Notes: generated from the letters alone by a model not told the origin. Shown: positions 46,239 through 55,875, counted from the first letter of the stretch. The stretch: 64,000 nucleotides of DNA from Shewanella carassii (GCF_002777975.1 NZ_NGVS01000014.1:319973-383972); one strand, 5' to 3'. Made by a program: numbers and translations.

Positions 46239-48893
46239 TCAGGCACAAACCTGGGATGTCGTATCTATGCTCTCGGTACTGTTATTATGACTGTCTGTAG
46301 TGCTCAAACGATGGCCCAGCGCCTGTCCCTGGCCAGCATTAAAGCCTATCTGTGTCAGTTGCTGTTTCTGTTCTTGAGTGTTGACGCCATCCAATACCAA
46401 TTCAAGCTCCAGTGCGCCGGCACTCAAGTGGATCGCTTTGAGCAAGCGTTTATGATGAGGGCTCTGCAGATGTGACACCAGGCTGGCATCGAGCTTCAAA
46501 ATATTGACTGGTAAGAAAGACAGGCTAACCAAAGGGCTGTAACCACTACCGTAGCCGGTGATCCCCAGGGTGACCCGCAAGCGTTTAAGTACTTCAAAAC
46601 CATTGATATGGTTTTCCAGATCTCTAGATAAGGCTTGTTCGTTGAAAAACAGGCAGAGATCGGTAAGTGGGAAGCGGCAGTTTCTTAGGCTGTTTTTCAG
46701 ACTGCGCAGCGCATGTTTATGCTTAAGGTGTTGGCTACAGATGGCCAGATGCAACTTGGTACCCGTGGCCAGTTGCAGTTTGGGCAGTTCACTGTTGAGC
46801 GCCTCTATCGCATATCTATCCAACTCCAGCTGCAAGTTGGCCTGCTCTGCCAAATTGGCGAGTTGTGGTTGTTTGATTTTACCGTGTTGTGGATGAGGCC
46901 AATACAGGCGTACATCCAGGGCTTGTAGCTGCCCGGTCTCGAGATCCTGCACCGGGAAGTAGCTTAGCCGAATGTGCTGGCTATCCAGTGCGTTTCTCAA
47001 TTCATTTTCCAAACTCACATCCTGCATGAGTTGCTGATGTGATTTCTCATCGAACACAACATAGCAACCCTTGCCGCGCGTCTTGGCCATATACATGGCA
47101 GTGTCGGCATCTCGCAGAATGGATTCGCTGGTGTCATCCCTATGATGACCACTGACGGCTATACCAATACTGGCGCCGGAGTTGAACTGTTTATTGGCCA
47201 GTTCATAGGGGCGAGAAAGTTCTTTGAGGATCCGCTCGGCGACTTCCTTGGCATCGTCGGCCGTACGCAGGCCATCCAGCAAAATCACAAACTCATCGCC
47301 ACCGAGACGAGCAAGAGTGTCGTTGTCGCGAATACAAAACTTGAGGCGGATGGCGGTCTCAACCAGAAACTTGTCGCCTTCCAGATGCCCCAGGGTATCG
47401 TTAATCAACTTGAAACGGTCAAGGTCGATAAACAGGATGGCGAACCTATCTTGTACATGGCGGCGGTTATGCTTAACTGCCTGGCTCAAGCGTTCCATAA
47501 ACATCAGTCGATTGGGCAGACCCGTTAGACCATCGTGTTTGGCATCGTGCAGCAGTTGTTGCTCAGCCTTGCGACGTTGGGAGATCTCTTTTTGCAGTTC
47601 TTGGTTGGCGTTGGCCAATTCACGGGTGCGCTCCAGGATCTTTTCTTCCAGCTCCTCGTTGCTGCGCTTTAGGGCTTCAGTGGCTAGTTTACGTTCGATG
47701 GCCGTGGCTATATGCTGCGACACAAAGGTCAAGAGCTCGAGATCCTTGAACTGATAGTTCTGGTGCATGCTGAAACTATAGATGGTCAGGGCGCCAGCAA
47801 TCCTGTCTTGAATAAACAGTGGTACGCCAATCCACTGGTGCATGCTCTGGGTATGATTGAGTTCTGGGGCTTTACTATAAATCTCTTTAACCTTGACTAA
47901 GGATTGAATATCGCTCTGGCCCAATAATATCGGGCGTTTTAATCTGAGCAGGTACTCCACCAGTCCATCCATTAGTGGACGGCTTTTGGGAGGCTGTTTG
48001 CCTAGTTGGGATACGTAGAAGGGAAATCGTAATTCGGTGGCTGTGTCATTCAGCAGAGCTATATAACAGTTGCTCGCGGGGAGCAGATGGCTGAGAACTC
48101 GGTGCAACTCGATATAAAACTCACTGTCATCCAGATTGGAAGAGGAGAGTTCGGCTATTTCAAACAAAGACTGTTGTAGTCTCTCGGCGCGGCGTCTCTC
48201 ATAGACCTCCTGTTTCAGTTTATCGTAGGCCTGGCTTAGCTCCTGGGTTCTCTGGGAAATGGCTTGTTCCAGTTGTTCATGATGTCTTAACCGTTCCATG
48301 GCTCCGGCGATGTGATGACTGATGAAGGTCATCAATTCAAACTCCATCTCGCCGTAAGAGCTGGCCGGATCATAGCTCTGTACCACCAAGACACCAATGG
48401 AATTACCATTTTGCATGATGGGCACCCCTAACCACTGATGGCAAGGTGATCCAAGTGTCTTAATTTCACCTGTGGCGGCTAATTTTTCAGCCTTGCGTTC
48501 ATCACAAAGCAGGGGCTTGGCGGTTCGCAGCACATAGCCGGTGAGGCCCTGCATTAAAAGATCAGACAGCTCTTGTTCCGGATAGAGCTCGGATGGGTGG
48601 GAGTCTTTCTCATCGGAAAAAAAAGGCAGCTCCAGAGCTTTTCTCTGGGGATCGAGCAGGGAAATATAAAAATTGTCGGCGCGGATGAGTTTTTTTAGGT
48701 GCAGGTGCATGCCCTGATAGAAGCTCTCCATTGAGGTCGCCTTATTGGCTATATTGGAGATTTCCAGCAGTGCGTTTTGGGTGGCTTCGGCTCTTTTATA
48801 CTTGGCAGCCAGGTGCTTGAGTCTGATGACCCGTTTTTTTAAACTCGATAGTTCCTGAGCCGAATGCCGATGGAGAGTGTCATCCCTAAACAT
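46239..48893 (-). CDS. Diguanylate cyclase with two GAF domains and a degenerate EAL domain
   Basis: 884 residues from the ATG at 48893; a TTG 16 codons upstream is less likely. Layout: coiled coil (1-45), GAF (about 50-200), coiled coil, GAF (about 240-400), coiled coil, GGDEF (about 450-610) and an EAL-like domain (about 620-870). The cyclase signature is intact (LARLGGDEFVILLDG). In the EAL-like domain the EAL motif reads DVR in ALDVRLYWPHP, and the metal-binding DDFG motif reads TGYGSG, so phosphodiesterase activity is not expected. No membrane helix is seen. It likely makes c-di-GMP in response to a GAF ligand or redox state. It converges on rep. Confidence 0.88.
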   Translation of the reverse strand: MFRDDTLHRHSAQELSSLKKRVIRLKHLAAKYKRAEATQNALLEISNIANKATSMESFYQGMHLHLKKLIRADNFYISLLDPQRKALELPFFSDEKDSHPSELYPEQELSDLLMQGLTGYVLRTAKPLLCDERKAEKLAATGEIKTLGSPCHQWLGVPIMQNGNSIGVLVVQSYDPASSYGEMEFELMTFISHHIAGAMERLRHHEQLEQAISQRTQELSQAYDKLKQEVYERRRAERLQQSLFEIAELSSSNLDDSEFYIELHRVLSHLLPASNCYIALLNDTATELRFPFYVSQLGKQPPKSRPLMDGLVEYLLRLKRPILLGQSDIQSLVKVKEIYSKAPELNHTQSMHQWIGVPLFIQDRIAGALTIYSFSMHQNYQFKDLELLTFVSQHIATAIERKLATEALKRSNEELEEKILERTRELANANQELQKEISQRRKAEQQLLHDAKHDGLTGLPNRLMFMERLSQAVKHNRRHVQDRFAILFIDLDRFKLINDTLGHLEGDKFLVETAIRLKFCIRDNDTLARLGGDEFVILLDGLRTADDAKEVAERILKELSRPYELANKQFNSGASIGIAVSGHHRDDTSESILRDADTAMYMAKTRGKGCYVVFDEKSHQQLMQDVSLENELRNALDSQHIRLSYFPVQDLETGQLQALDVRLYWPHPQHGKIKQPQLANLAEQANLQLELDRYAIEALNSELPKLQLATGTKLHLAICSQHLKHKHALRSLKNSLRNCRFPLTDLCLFFNEQALSRDLENHINGFEVLKRLRVTLGITGYGSGYSPLVSLSFLPVNILKLDASLVSHLQSPHHKRLLKAIHLSAGALELELVLDGVNTQEQKQQLTQIGFNAGQGQALGHRLSTTDSHNNSTESIDTTSQVCA

Positions 48894-49114
48894 GTTACCC
48901 GCCAAGGAATAATTGCAATATAATAGTTGTGTGCTTTTCAATCAAAGGATAGGAATAGCATGAAATACGGTATTATCCAAGTCAATTTTTTGGCTGGTGT
49001 CGAATAATTGTTGTACCGTTTGAGTCAAAACTTGAGCAAACAATCGAAAAAAAGCAAATCAGGTGTAGACATGGAGAGTAAATCCTCCTACTATTTGCGG
49101 CGCTGATACGGCGG

Positions 49115-49191
49115 GCGCCCATAGCTCAGCTGGATAGAGCGCACCCCTCCGGAGGGTGAGGCCGAGGGTTCGAATCCTTCTGGGCGCACCA
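49115..49191 (+). tRNA. argX: tRNA-Arg (anticodon CCG)
   Basis: A 77-nt cloverleaf: acceptor GCGCCCA/TGGGCGC, D arm GCTC/GAGC, anticodon loop CTCCGGA, T loop TTCGAAT and an encoded CCA end. First gene of an Arg-His-Pro cluster that matches E. coli argX-hisR-leuT-proM in order but lacks leuT. Confidence 0.96.
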
Positions 49192-49228
49192 GTTTGATTC
49201 GACTGTGTCAGTGAAAGAAATATCAGTG

Positions 49229-49304
49229 GTGATTGTAGCTCAGTTGGTAGAGCCCCGGATTGTGATTCCGGTTGTCGTGGGTTCAAGTCCCATCAGTCAC
49301 CCCA
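49229..49304 (+). tRNA. hisR: tRNA-His (anticodon GTG)
   Basis: Cloverleaf with acceptor GTGATTG/CAGTCAC, anticodon loop TTGTGAT, T loop TTCAAGT and encoded CCA. The base before the acceptor is G and the discriminator is C, giving the G-1:C73 pair specific to tRNA-His. Confidence 0.96.
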
Positions 49305-49338
49305 CTTCTTTCGTGAAGCAAATCAGCTTCAAAACTTA

Positions 49339-49415
49339 CGGTGATTAGCGCAGCCTGGTAGCGCATCTGCTTTGGGAGCAGAGGGTCAGAGGTTCGAATC
49401 CTCTATCACCGACCA
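49339..49415 (+). tRNA. proM: tRNA-Pro (anticodon TGG), copy 1
   Basis: 77 nt: acceptor CGGTGAT/ATCACCG, anticodon loop TTTGGGA, T loop TTCGAAT, encoded CCA. Identical to the copy at 49562-49638. Confidence 0.96.
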
Positions 49416-49462
49416 AATTTTATTTATCTGACTACAAGTCGGGTAACAGCTGGAAAGTATTT

Positions 49463-49532
49463 CGGTGATTAGCGCGGTTTGGTAGCGCATGCCGATTTGG
49501 CAACCAGAGCGGAGCAGAGAGTGACCCTCTAT
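49463..49532 (+). pseudogene. Degenerate tRNA-Pro copy
   Basis: It starts exactly like the flanking tRNA-Pro genes (CGGTGATTAGCGC, then GGTAGCGCAT) but the anticodon stem is replaced by GCCGATTTGGCAACC and the T arm is largely lost (AGAGAGTGACCCTCTAT). No proper cloverleaf or CCA end can be drawn. It lies between two perfect tRNA-Pro genes and is probably a decayed product of tandem duplication. Confidence 0.7.
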
Positions 49533-49561
49533 ATGCAAAGGTAACCAGCAATACAGTATTT

Positions 49562-49638
49562 CGGTGATTAGCGCAGCCTGGTAGCGCATCTGCTTTGGGA
49601 GCAGAGGGTCAGAGGTTCGAATCCTCTATCACCGACCA
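49562..49638 (+). tRNA. tRNA-Pro (anticodon TGG), copy 2
   Basis: Identical in all 77 positions to the copy at 49339-49415, with encoded CCA. It is followed within 9 bp by a strong terminator, so the whole cluster is probably one transcript. Confidence 0.96.
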
Positions 49639-49646
49639 AAACACTT

Positions 49647-49674
49647 AAGCCCCTGAGAAATCAGGGGCTTTTTT
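49647..49674 (+). terminator. tRNA cluster terminator
   Basis: A 10-bp stem (AAGCCCCTGA / TCAGGGGCTT) with a GAAA tetraloop, followed directly by TTTT. Confidence 0.9.
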
Positions 49675-49797
49675 GTAGGTGTTTTTAACACTCAAAGCCT
49701 TCCTGTCTTCATCCTAAGTGCGTAAGTGTTTTGGATCTTCTCTATCTCTAACCGCTTAGGATAAGAGAAAGGCTCCACAACGGAGCCTTAAATCAAG

Positions 49798-51717
49798 TTA
49801 CTCCACATTCACCGGTGGTGAAATAAAGCCTTGGTATGCTTGGGTCTTGAGTGGCGTAAAGCGCTCCAACTGACCTCTCTCCTGAATACCTGTGACTATC
49901 ACATCGATTTCCAGTCCTCGGGCCACGTTCACCAGTGCCCGGCACAGTTCGCTGTTGTGCTGGTTTTCATCATATTGTGCGAAGGATTGGTCCAGCTTGA
50001 CGTAAGCCGGCCGCAGGCTTTGCAGATAAGACATGGAGCCGAACTGACGGCCGAAGTGGTCTATCCCTATGCTGGCGCCATTGTCGCGGATAACGGTACA
50101 CAGCGCCTGGCAGGCGTCGATATCGGTATAGATGGCGGCTTCCGGTAATTCAAAGGCCAACCGGCTTGCATGGCGACTGTTACGCAGGAAATGATTGAGC
50201 CATTCATGGAACTTGGGATCGCTGATGCTGTGATGGGTAAGGTTAACCGCAATAGCTTCGGCATTTTTCTCCAACAACTCATCTTCGCTGATCTTTTCAA
50301 TCAGGCAGCGGTCGAGCAGGCTACCCAAGGACAATAGCTCGACATAGGGCATGAACTGGCCGGCGTGTACCAGTTTGTCAGCTATCTGCAGCTGACAGAA
50401 AAGCTCCCGTTGCAGTACGTTGTCAGAGTCCTGATAGTGCACTGGCTGCCAACGGAAACGGAACTGCTTACGGTTAATTGCTTCGGTAAGCTTGTCGCGC
50501 CATTGTTCGCGGCTGAACAACTGCTGCTCATTGGTCTCTAACCAGTGATACACCTTGCCTTCCTTGAGGGCGATTTGCAGGGCGTTGTCCGAGCGTGCCA
50601 GTAGTTCAGAGCTGTTCATCTGTCCTATGCGCTCGGCAATACCTATGGCGTAGTCTTCATTGGGTTTGCAACCCGCCTTGACCATTTCCTGATTGATGGT
50701 GCGGATCAGAGTTTGCAGGTACTTACTCAGCTGTTCACGCTCGACATTGGTAACCAAGAAAGCGAATTCATAGGCGGCAATGCGAGCTATGACAGATTCA
50801 CTGATTTCGCCCAGTTCATGCTGCAGTTTTTCCGAGAGCAGCTTGATGGTTTCGTCTCTTACTTGATAACCATATTTACTGTGGACTTCTTCTAGCCAGT
50901 CAAACTTGGCCATCATCAGGGCGCCGCTGCCGGGTTCGCCGAGCCAACCACCTATTCGGCCCATCATATACTGGCGGTTGGGTAGGTTGGATACCTGATC
51001 GATCAGGTTCTTCTTACGCAGCGCGGTGACTTCTTCGTCTAAGGAACTGAAGATTTTTTTCAACTGGGCCGACATGCTGTTGAAGGCGTTGACAACATCT
51101 CTGAGTTCCAGAGTTTTGGGCAGCGGCATATCCGGTCCGAATTCCCGTTTGGCAATGCTCTTGGCATGTTCGGCAATAGAGTGTAGTGGACTGAGGATCC
51201 AGGTTAGGCCGAGGCGTGCAAACAGAATGGCAATCAAAAATAGGATTGAAAAGGCTATCAGGGTGTGGCTCATAATGCGCCATAACTCGTGGTAGCCAAA
51301 CCCGGGGTGCGCAGTAATTTCCAGCTTGGCCAACTGCAACCAACCCGAAGTGATGGTGCTTTCCTTACGTAATGGAGTGAAGATCCCCAGATCGATAAAC
51401 CATTGGGGCACATCTTCGATGCGGATATTGTTATTCCAGGTTTGCTGTTTTCCGTCGACCAACCAGGTGAGTTTAACCTCTTGGTAATAGCCACCTTCGA
51501 AGATGACATTGACCATGGTTTCTACGGTGGCGAGATCTCCGGCTTCCAACGATGGAACCAACATCAAGCCTAAAGAGTGGCTGACATTATTAAGGTCGGA
51601 TTCCATCTGCTCAGTCAGAAAGTTCTGGGTCTCATTGAATTGTACATAGCCCACACTGGCGACAACCAAGAGAAACAGCCCAAACAGTAACGAGTATATC
51701 TGTCGAAACAGTGTCAT
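49798..51717 (-). CDS. bpfD: BpfD (LapD-type), c-di-GMP receptor controlling adhesin release
   Basis: 639 residues: membrane helix (about 7-27), periplasmic domain (about 28-150), second helix (about 152-172), HAMP with signalling helix (to about 235), GGDEF-like (about 240-390) and EAL-like domain (about 400-635). The cyclase motif is AAYEF in place of GGDEF and the EAL motif is ELF, with DDFG as DHFG, so both look inactive, as in LapD. Bound c-di-GMP lets the periplasmic domain hold the protease BpfG. Last gene of the adhesin locus, 8 bp after bpfG. Confidence 0.93.
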   Translation of the reverse strand: MTLFRQIYSLLFGLFLLVVASVGYVQFNETQNFLTEQMESDLNNVSHSLGLMLVPSLEAGDLATVETMVNVIFEGGYYQEVKLTWLVDGKQQTWNNNIRIEDVPQWFIDLGIFTPLRKESTITSGWLQLAKLEITAHPGFGYHELWRIMSHTLIAFSILFLIAILFARLGLTWILSPLHSIAEHAKSIAKREFGPDMPLPKTLELRDVVNAFNSMSAQLKKIFSSLDEEVTALRKKNLIDQVSNLPNRQYMMGRIGGWLGEPGSGALMMAKFDWLEEVHSKYGYQVRDETIKLLSEKLQHELGEISESVIARIAAYEFAFLVTNVEREQLSKYLQTLIRTINQEMVKAGCKPNEDYAIGIAERIGQMNSSELLARSDNALQIALKEGKVYHWLETNEQQLFSREQWRDKLTEAINRKQFRFRWQPVHYQDSDNVLQRELFCQLQIADKLVHAGQFMPYVELLSLGSLLDRCLIEKISEDELLEKNAEAIAVNLTHHSISDPKFHEWLNHFLRNSRHASRLAFELPEAAIYTDIDACQALCTVIRDNGASIGIDHFGRQFGSMSYLQSLRPAYVKLDQSFAQYDENQHNSELCRALVNVARGLEIDVIVTGIQERGQLERFTPLKTQAYQGFISPPVNVE

Positions 51718-51725
51718 TGCTGTAG

Positions 51726-52433
51726 CTACTCCAGTTTTAATTTTGGCTGACGTAAGCGATCAGCCCCTAATCTGTGTCTCAGGTCATTCCACTTTTCTAA
51801 GCGAGCGGATGAGCCTGCCAATACACCGCGTCCTTTCTCTTTGTTTAGCCACAATTGTTTACCGTTAAAGCTGTACACAGGGATCAGGTCTCTGCGTTGC
51901 GTTGCCGGTTTGAGCTCGCGATCCAGGTTGTCCAAAATGAGTGGAACAGAGGAGGGCGTCTCATAATAGGCCAGTACCATATGGTACTGATTAACACTGG
52001 TTGCCTTAACCATGGTGATGCGCATCTTGTCTTCAGGTATGCCCAACTGCAGCAAAGTGAAGTATTTGGCAATGGAGAAGTCTTCACAGTCACCGCCATT
52101 TACTCCGATAAACTCTAAAGGGGTGGCCCAGTAGTTAGCCATCCCCCAGAGTTTGCTATCATCTACAAAGCGAAACAGGTTAAAGAAGTTGTTTACCTTG
52201 GTGATTTTCCCCATATCGTCCAACCCTTGCGCCTCGTCCAGTATTTTGAACCAGGCTCTGGCTCTGAGGCCAGCCCGCTCACCATAGTGAGATTCCATTG
52301 TTCTGGTAATGCTGTTGGCATCGAGTCGTTGGGTTGATGCAGCGTACAGGCATGACACGGCCAGAGTCGATGCCAGTACTGTATAATGGCAGACCCTTCG
52401 GAGCAGTGAATACTGATTGAGCCTGCCTGTCAT
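51726..52433 (-). CDS. bpfG: BpfG (LapG-type), periplasmic adhesin protease
   Basis: 235 residues with an N-terminal signal or anchor segment (about 13-33) and a transglutaminase-like cysteine protease domain. The triad is probably Cys116 (in NGGDCEDFS), His151 (in NQYHMVLAYY) and Asp168 (in LILDNLD); the His-Asp spacing equals that in Pseudomonas LapG. Family members need calcium and cut the N-terminal retention region of the giant adhesin when c-di-GMP is low. It lies 17 bp after the OmpA-like gene, directly upstream of its inhibitor gene bpfD. Confidence 0.94.
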   Translation of the reverse strand: MTGRLNQYSLLRRVCHYTVLASTLAVSCLYAASTQRLDANSITRTMESHYGERAGLRARAWFKILDEAQGLDDMGKITKVNNFFNLFRFVDDSKLWGMANYWATPLEFIGVNGGDCEDFSIAKYFTLLQLGIPEDKMRITMVKATSVNQYHMVLAYYETPSSVPLILDNLDRELKPATQRRDLIPVYSFNGKQLWLNKEKGRGVLAGSSARLEKWNDLRHRLGADRLRQPKLKLE

Positions 52434-52450
52434 ATGGGGATATCAAGGTC

Positions 52451-53056
52451 CTATTTCGCTTCTTGATCCACAGTGTAGATGTTCCACTTCATATCGGCCA
52501 TAGTGTCTTCGCCTGTTACTTCGGCGATCACTCGGCGGTTACGCTTGTGGGCCAACTGTGTATCTGTTGGATCTACCGGTTTATCGTAACTGTAACCTAT
52601 GGCGGTCAGTCTATCGGCAGTAATGCCGAATTGATCTTCAAGTACCTTGGTTACGGCGTTTGCCCGATTCTGTGACAGCTCGAGGTTATGCTCATAGCTG
52701 CCGGTACGGCTACAGTGTCCTTCAATGGTCACCTTGGTGCTGGGGTATTGCTTCATAAAGTCTGCAATGACACCAATTTGATCATAGTACTGAGGATCTA
52801 TGTAGAAGGAGTCGTTGGCAAAGAGTATTTTCAACTCGGAACGTTCATTGATAGGCTTGATCTTACCACAGCCGTAGTTATCAATGTTGGCCCCTTCCAC
52901 GGTACCAGAGCAGCGCTCACGGGCCTCGATAACACCGTCTCTGTCGTGATCATTGAGGTCGTTGACCTGAGTCGTCGGTTGATCCATGGATACAGTGTCA
53001 CGCATTGAGCAACCCGCCAGTAGGGCGACGCTAAGCAGAGTGATAAAGAGTTTCAT
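52451..53056 (-). CDS. OmpA-family lipoprotein of the adhesin locus
   Basis: 201 residues. A lipobox LLAGC (Cys16) is followed by Ser. A short TSP3-like acidic segment DLNDHDRDGVIEARERC lies near residue 40, and the C-terminal OmpA peptidoglycan-binding domain has VTIEGHCSRTGSYEHNLELS and LSQNRANAV. The ATG shares one base with the stop of aggA. A role in tying the secretion or adhesin machinery to the cell wall is inferred. Confidence 0.88.
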   Translation of the reverse strand: MKLFITLLSVALLAGCSMRDTVSMDQPTTQVNDLNDHDRDGVIEARERCSGTVEGANIDNYGCGKIKPINERSELKILFANDSFYIDPQYYDQIGVIADFMKQYPSTKVTIEGHCSRTGSYEHNLELSQNRANAVTKVLEDQFGITADRLTAIGYSYDKPVDPTDTQLAHKRNRRVIAEVTGEDTMADMKWNIYTVDQEAK

Positions 53057-54459
53057 TATTTAACTCCTCCTTCATATTCACGCTCCCCTTTCCATACATC
53101 GGGGCGAGTGACTCTAAGCGAGTCGAGTAGTTGTCCTGTGGCATTGAGTACGCGGTATTTGGCAATCACTTCGTCATACTCGGCGGTCAGATAGTCTTTT
53201 CTGGCTTCAAACAGCTCGTTCTCGGTATCCAGTAAGTCGAGCAGGGTACGCTGACCCAGGTTAAATTGCTGTGAGTAGGCGACTTGAGTGTCCTTGGCGG
53301 CAATGACATGATCGCGAATGTATTGCTTCTGTGGCCCCAGGAACTCGTAAGCGTTCCAGGCGAGGTTGGCACCTTCAACCACTTCACGATAGGCTCGCTC
53401 ACGGATCTCTTTCGCTTCACCTATCTTGTAGCTGGCCTCTTTCTCGCGAGCCAAGTCGCGGCCACCGGCAAACAGATTGTAACGAACCCTGACCATAGCC
53501 AGAATGTCATTGTTGTAACCACCGACATTTTGGCTGGCGATCCGGCTATAACCGTCTTCACCGTCTAGGTCGTTGTTCATGTTGCCTTCTACTTCCAGAG
53601 TGATCTTGGGGTAGTAGTTGGATTGAGCCGAAGACTTCTCATATTCGGCGGCGCGGATATCACTGGCGGCCGATTTGAGAATGGGATGGTGCTCCTGGGC
53701 CATCTTGATGCTGGAGTCTATGTCTGCCGGCAACATATCGGCATCCGGAACCGGTACTATCAGGTCTTCCGGTTGCTGATGGGTGATGCGGAAAAACTGA
53801 CTCTTGGCATCGAGGAAGTTATTGCGTGCCGATACCACGTTGGCGTTGGCGCGGGCCAGACGACCCGTGATTTGCGACAGGTCCGCGGTAGAACCTAGGC
53901 CTGAGTCGGTACGTTGCTTGATCTGTTCGTAGATATCCTGGTGGCTCTTGAGGTTCTTCTCGGCCAGCGTCAATACCTGCTCGGTACGTATATAGTTGAT
54001 ATAGACCTTGGCAACATCCAGCGCCATATCTTCGGCAGCGGCAAACAGCGCCCATTGATCGGCACTGGCTTCGAAGCTGTATCTGTCGACTTCACTGCTG
54101 GTAAAGAAGCCATCGAACAACATCTGCTTGATACTGACGCCAAATTCACCCCGTTTGAGTTCAATTTCATCATCCGTGGTGCCGGCCAAACGACGCCGAG
54201 TGGCCGGACTGTCTGTGTATTCATAGCCGTAGCCACCGGTAATATCTACCGTTGGCATGTAACCGGCTATGGCCTGGTTTACCTGTTCTTCTCGAGCCTT
54301 GAAGCGGTTAAAGGCGAGCCGTAGTTCCGGGTTGGTATCCAATGTTTGCGCTACGGCTTGTTCCAGGGTCTGACTAAACCCTGCCGTGGGCAACATCAGC
54401 CCGGTAATCGCCAGTGCCAAGGCACTGGGTTTCACCAGCCGAGTAACTTTCTTGTTCAT
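53056..54459 (-). CDS. aggA: AggA, TolC-family outer-membrane channel of the adhesin type I secretion system
   Basis: 467 residues. The signal peptide ends near GFSQ (residue 30) and the mature protein has two OEP repeats with long coiled helices (for example EQIKQRTDSGLGSTADLSQ and QQFNLGQRTLLDLLDTENEL). In Shewanella this gene is called aggA and is needed for aggregation and biofilm. It forms the outer channel with the HlyD-type adaptor and ABC transporter encoded upstream. Confidence 0.93.
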   Translation of the reverse strand: MNKKVTRLVKPSALALAITGLMLPTAGFSQTLEQAVAQTLDTNPELRLAFNRFKAREEQVNQAIAGYMPTVDITGGYGYEYTDSPATRRRLAGTTDDEIELKRGEFGVSIKQMLFDGFFTSSEVDRYSFEASADQWALFAAAEDMALDVAKVYINYIRTEQVLTLAEKNLKSHQDIYEQIKQRTDSGLGSTADLSQITGRLARANANVVSARNNFLDAKSQFFRITHQQPEDLIVPVPDADMLPADIDSSIKMAQEHHPILKSAASDIRAAEYEKSSAQSNYYPKITLEVEGNMNNDLDGEDGYSRIASQNVGGYNNDILAMVRVRYNLFAGGRDLAREKEASYKIGEAKEIRERAYREVVEGANLAWNAYEFLGPQKQYIRDHVIAAKDTQVAYSQQFNLGQRTLLDLLDTENELFEARKDYLTAEYDEVIAKYRVLNATGQLLDSLRVTRPDVWKGEREYEGGVK

Positions 54460-54492
54460 GCTAAACCCTCCAGGTTTATTGTGACTTTGAGC

Positions 54493-55875
54493 CTAGCGTT
54501 CTCTTAACGCTGTTTCTTTGGCCCTTAGAATGGGATTAAGTATGTACTCAAGGACAGTTCTTTTCCCGGTAATTACGTCAACAGAGGTCAACATGCCGGG
54601 AATAATGGGCATCTCAGTGCCATCGTCTTTAATTAAACTGGACTCTTCGGTCCGCACTTTTACCAAATAAAAGCTGTTGCCTTCTTCATCCTGAGTGGTG
54701 TCTGCACTTATCTGTTCCACTGTGCCTTTCAACCCACCGTAACGAGTAAAATCATAGGCGGTCACCTTAACTATGGCGGGCAGTCCCGGATGCAGGAAGG
54801 CGATATCCTTTGGCAAAATTCGGGTTTCGATCAGCAGTTGGTCTTCGGAAGGAACTATCTCCATAATATCGATACCTGGCTGAACAACTCCACCTAATGT
54901 GTTGATATTTATGGTTTTAATGGTTCCATTCACCGGAGAGGTGATGACGGCCTTGCTGACTTTATCCTTGGTGCCTACCTGGGCCTCATTCATTCTTGCC
55001 AGCTTGGCCTGCATTTCGTTCAGTTGTGCGCGGGAGTCGGCGGCATAAACCAATACGGCTTCCCGGCGTTTGAGAATGGCTTCATCCATGTTGGCCTTGA
55101 GCTTGGGACGCATCACCCTGAGGGTGGCTAGTTCGCCTTGAATATCGTTAACCGTGCGTTCCAGCTTCAAGAGTTCCACTTCGGGCACTATGCCTTTTTG
55201 TGCCAAAGGTTTGGTCAGTTCCAGCTCGCGGCTGACCAAGCGATAACTGGTGCTGAGGGTGCCGATTTTTGAGGTTAACTCTTCGGTTTCCTGCTGCCGC
55301 TGCTGGATTTGCCTGGCTTGGATCTCCACCTGGTTGCTGAGATTATCCAGACGGCCGGCGTATTCATCCTGTTGGCGCTTGACCAGTTCAGGTTCTTTTT
55401 CTGTCAGCTCGGCAGGAAATACCAGCGGGATCTTGGTGATCTTTAGCTGTTCGCGCCAGTCGTTGGTCATGTCTGAGATGAAGATGCTGTTCAGCTCGGC
55501 CTGCAGGCGAATAACATTGGCCTGCAAGCTATAGACCTCTTGTTCTTGCTGGGCGGCATCGGAACGGAAACGGGTATCGTCTATGCGTACCAGGGGCTCC
55601 CCCTGTTTGACCAGCATACCTTCTTGAACGTACATCTCTTTCAAAATGCCGCCATCCAGGCTTTGGATGACCTGTACCTGGGAAGAGGGGATCACTTTAC
55701 CCGTGCCCTTGGTGACTCGGTCGAGGGAGGCGAAATAGGCCCAAGTGAGGAAGCAGAGCATCATGGCTGCCAGCGACCAGATGATCAATCTGTGGCTGGT
55801 GGGAGCATCTGTCATCATGGCGCCGTAGACATCGTCTACCATTTCCAAGTCATCAGAAGTCAGGTGCTTGCTCAT
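54493..55875 (-). CDS. HlyD/LapC-type membrane fusion protein
   Basis: 460 residues. One membrane helix (about 30-50, LIIWSLAAMMLCFLTWAYFA) is followed by a half-lipoyl domain (GTGKVIPSSQVQVIQSLDGG), a long coiled coil (about 110-300) and the second lipoyl/beta-barrel part (VNGTIKTININTLGGVVQPG). It bridges the ABC transporter and AggA for export of BpfA. It begins one base after the transporter stop, and aggA follows after 33 bp. Confidence 0.94.
   Translation of the reverse strand: MSKHLTSDDLEMVDDVYGAMMTDAPTSHRLIIWSLAAMMLCFLTWAYFASLDRVTKGTGKVIPSSQVQVIQSLDGGILKEMYVQEGMLVKQGEPLVRIDDTRFRSDAAQQEQEVYSLQANVIRLQAELNSIFISDMTNDWREQLKITKIPLVFPAELTEKEPELVKRQQDEYAGRLDNLSNQVEIQARQIQQRQQETEELTSKIGTLSTSYRLVSRELELTKPLAQKGIVPEVELLKLERTVNDIQGELATLRVMRPKLKANMDEAILKRREAVLVYAADSRAQLNEMQAKLARMNEAQVGTKDKVSKAVITSPVNGTIKTININTLGGVVQPGIDIMEIVPSEDQLLIETRILPKDIAFLHPGLPAIVKVTAYDFTRYGGLKGTVEQISADTTQDEEGNSFYLVKVRTEESSLIKDDGTEMPIIPGMLTSVDVITGKRTVLEYILNPILRAKETALRER

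Noticed and set aside
49463..49532. Third functional tRNA-Pro or the missing tRNA-Leu
   Set aside because: Anticodon stem and T arm cannot be formed and no CCA is encoded.
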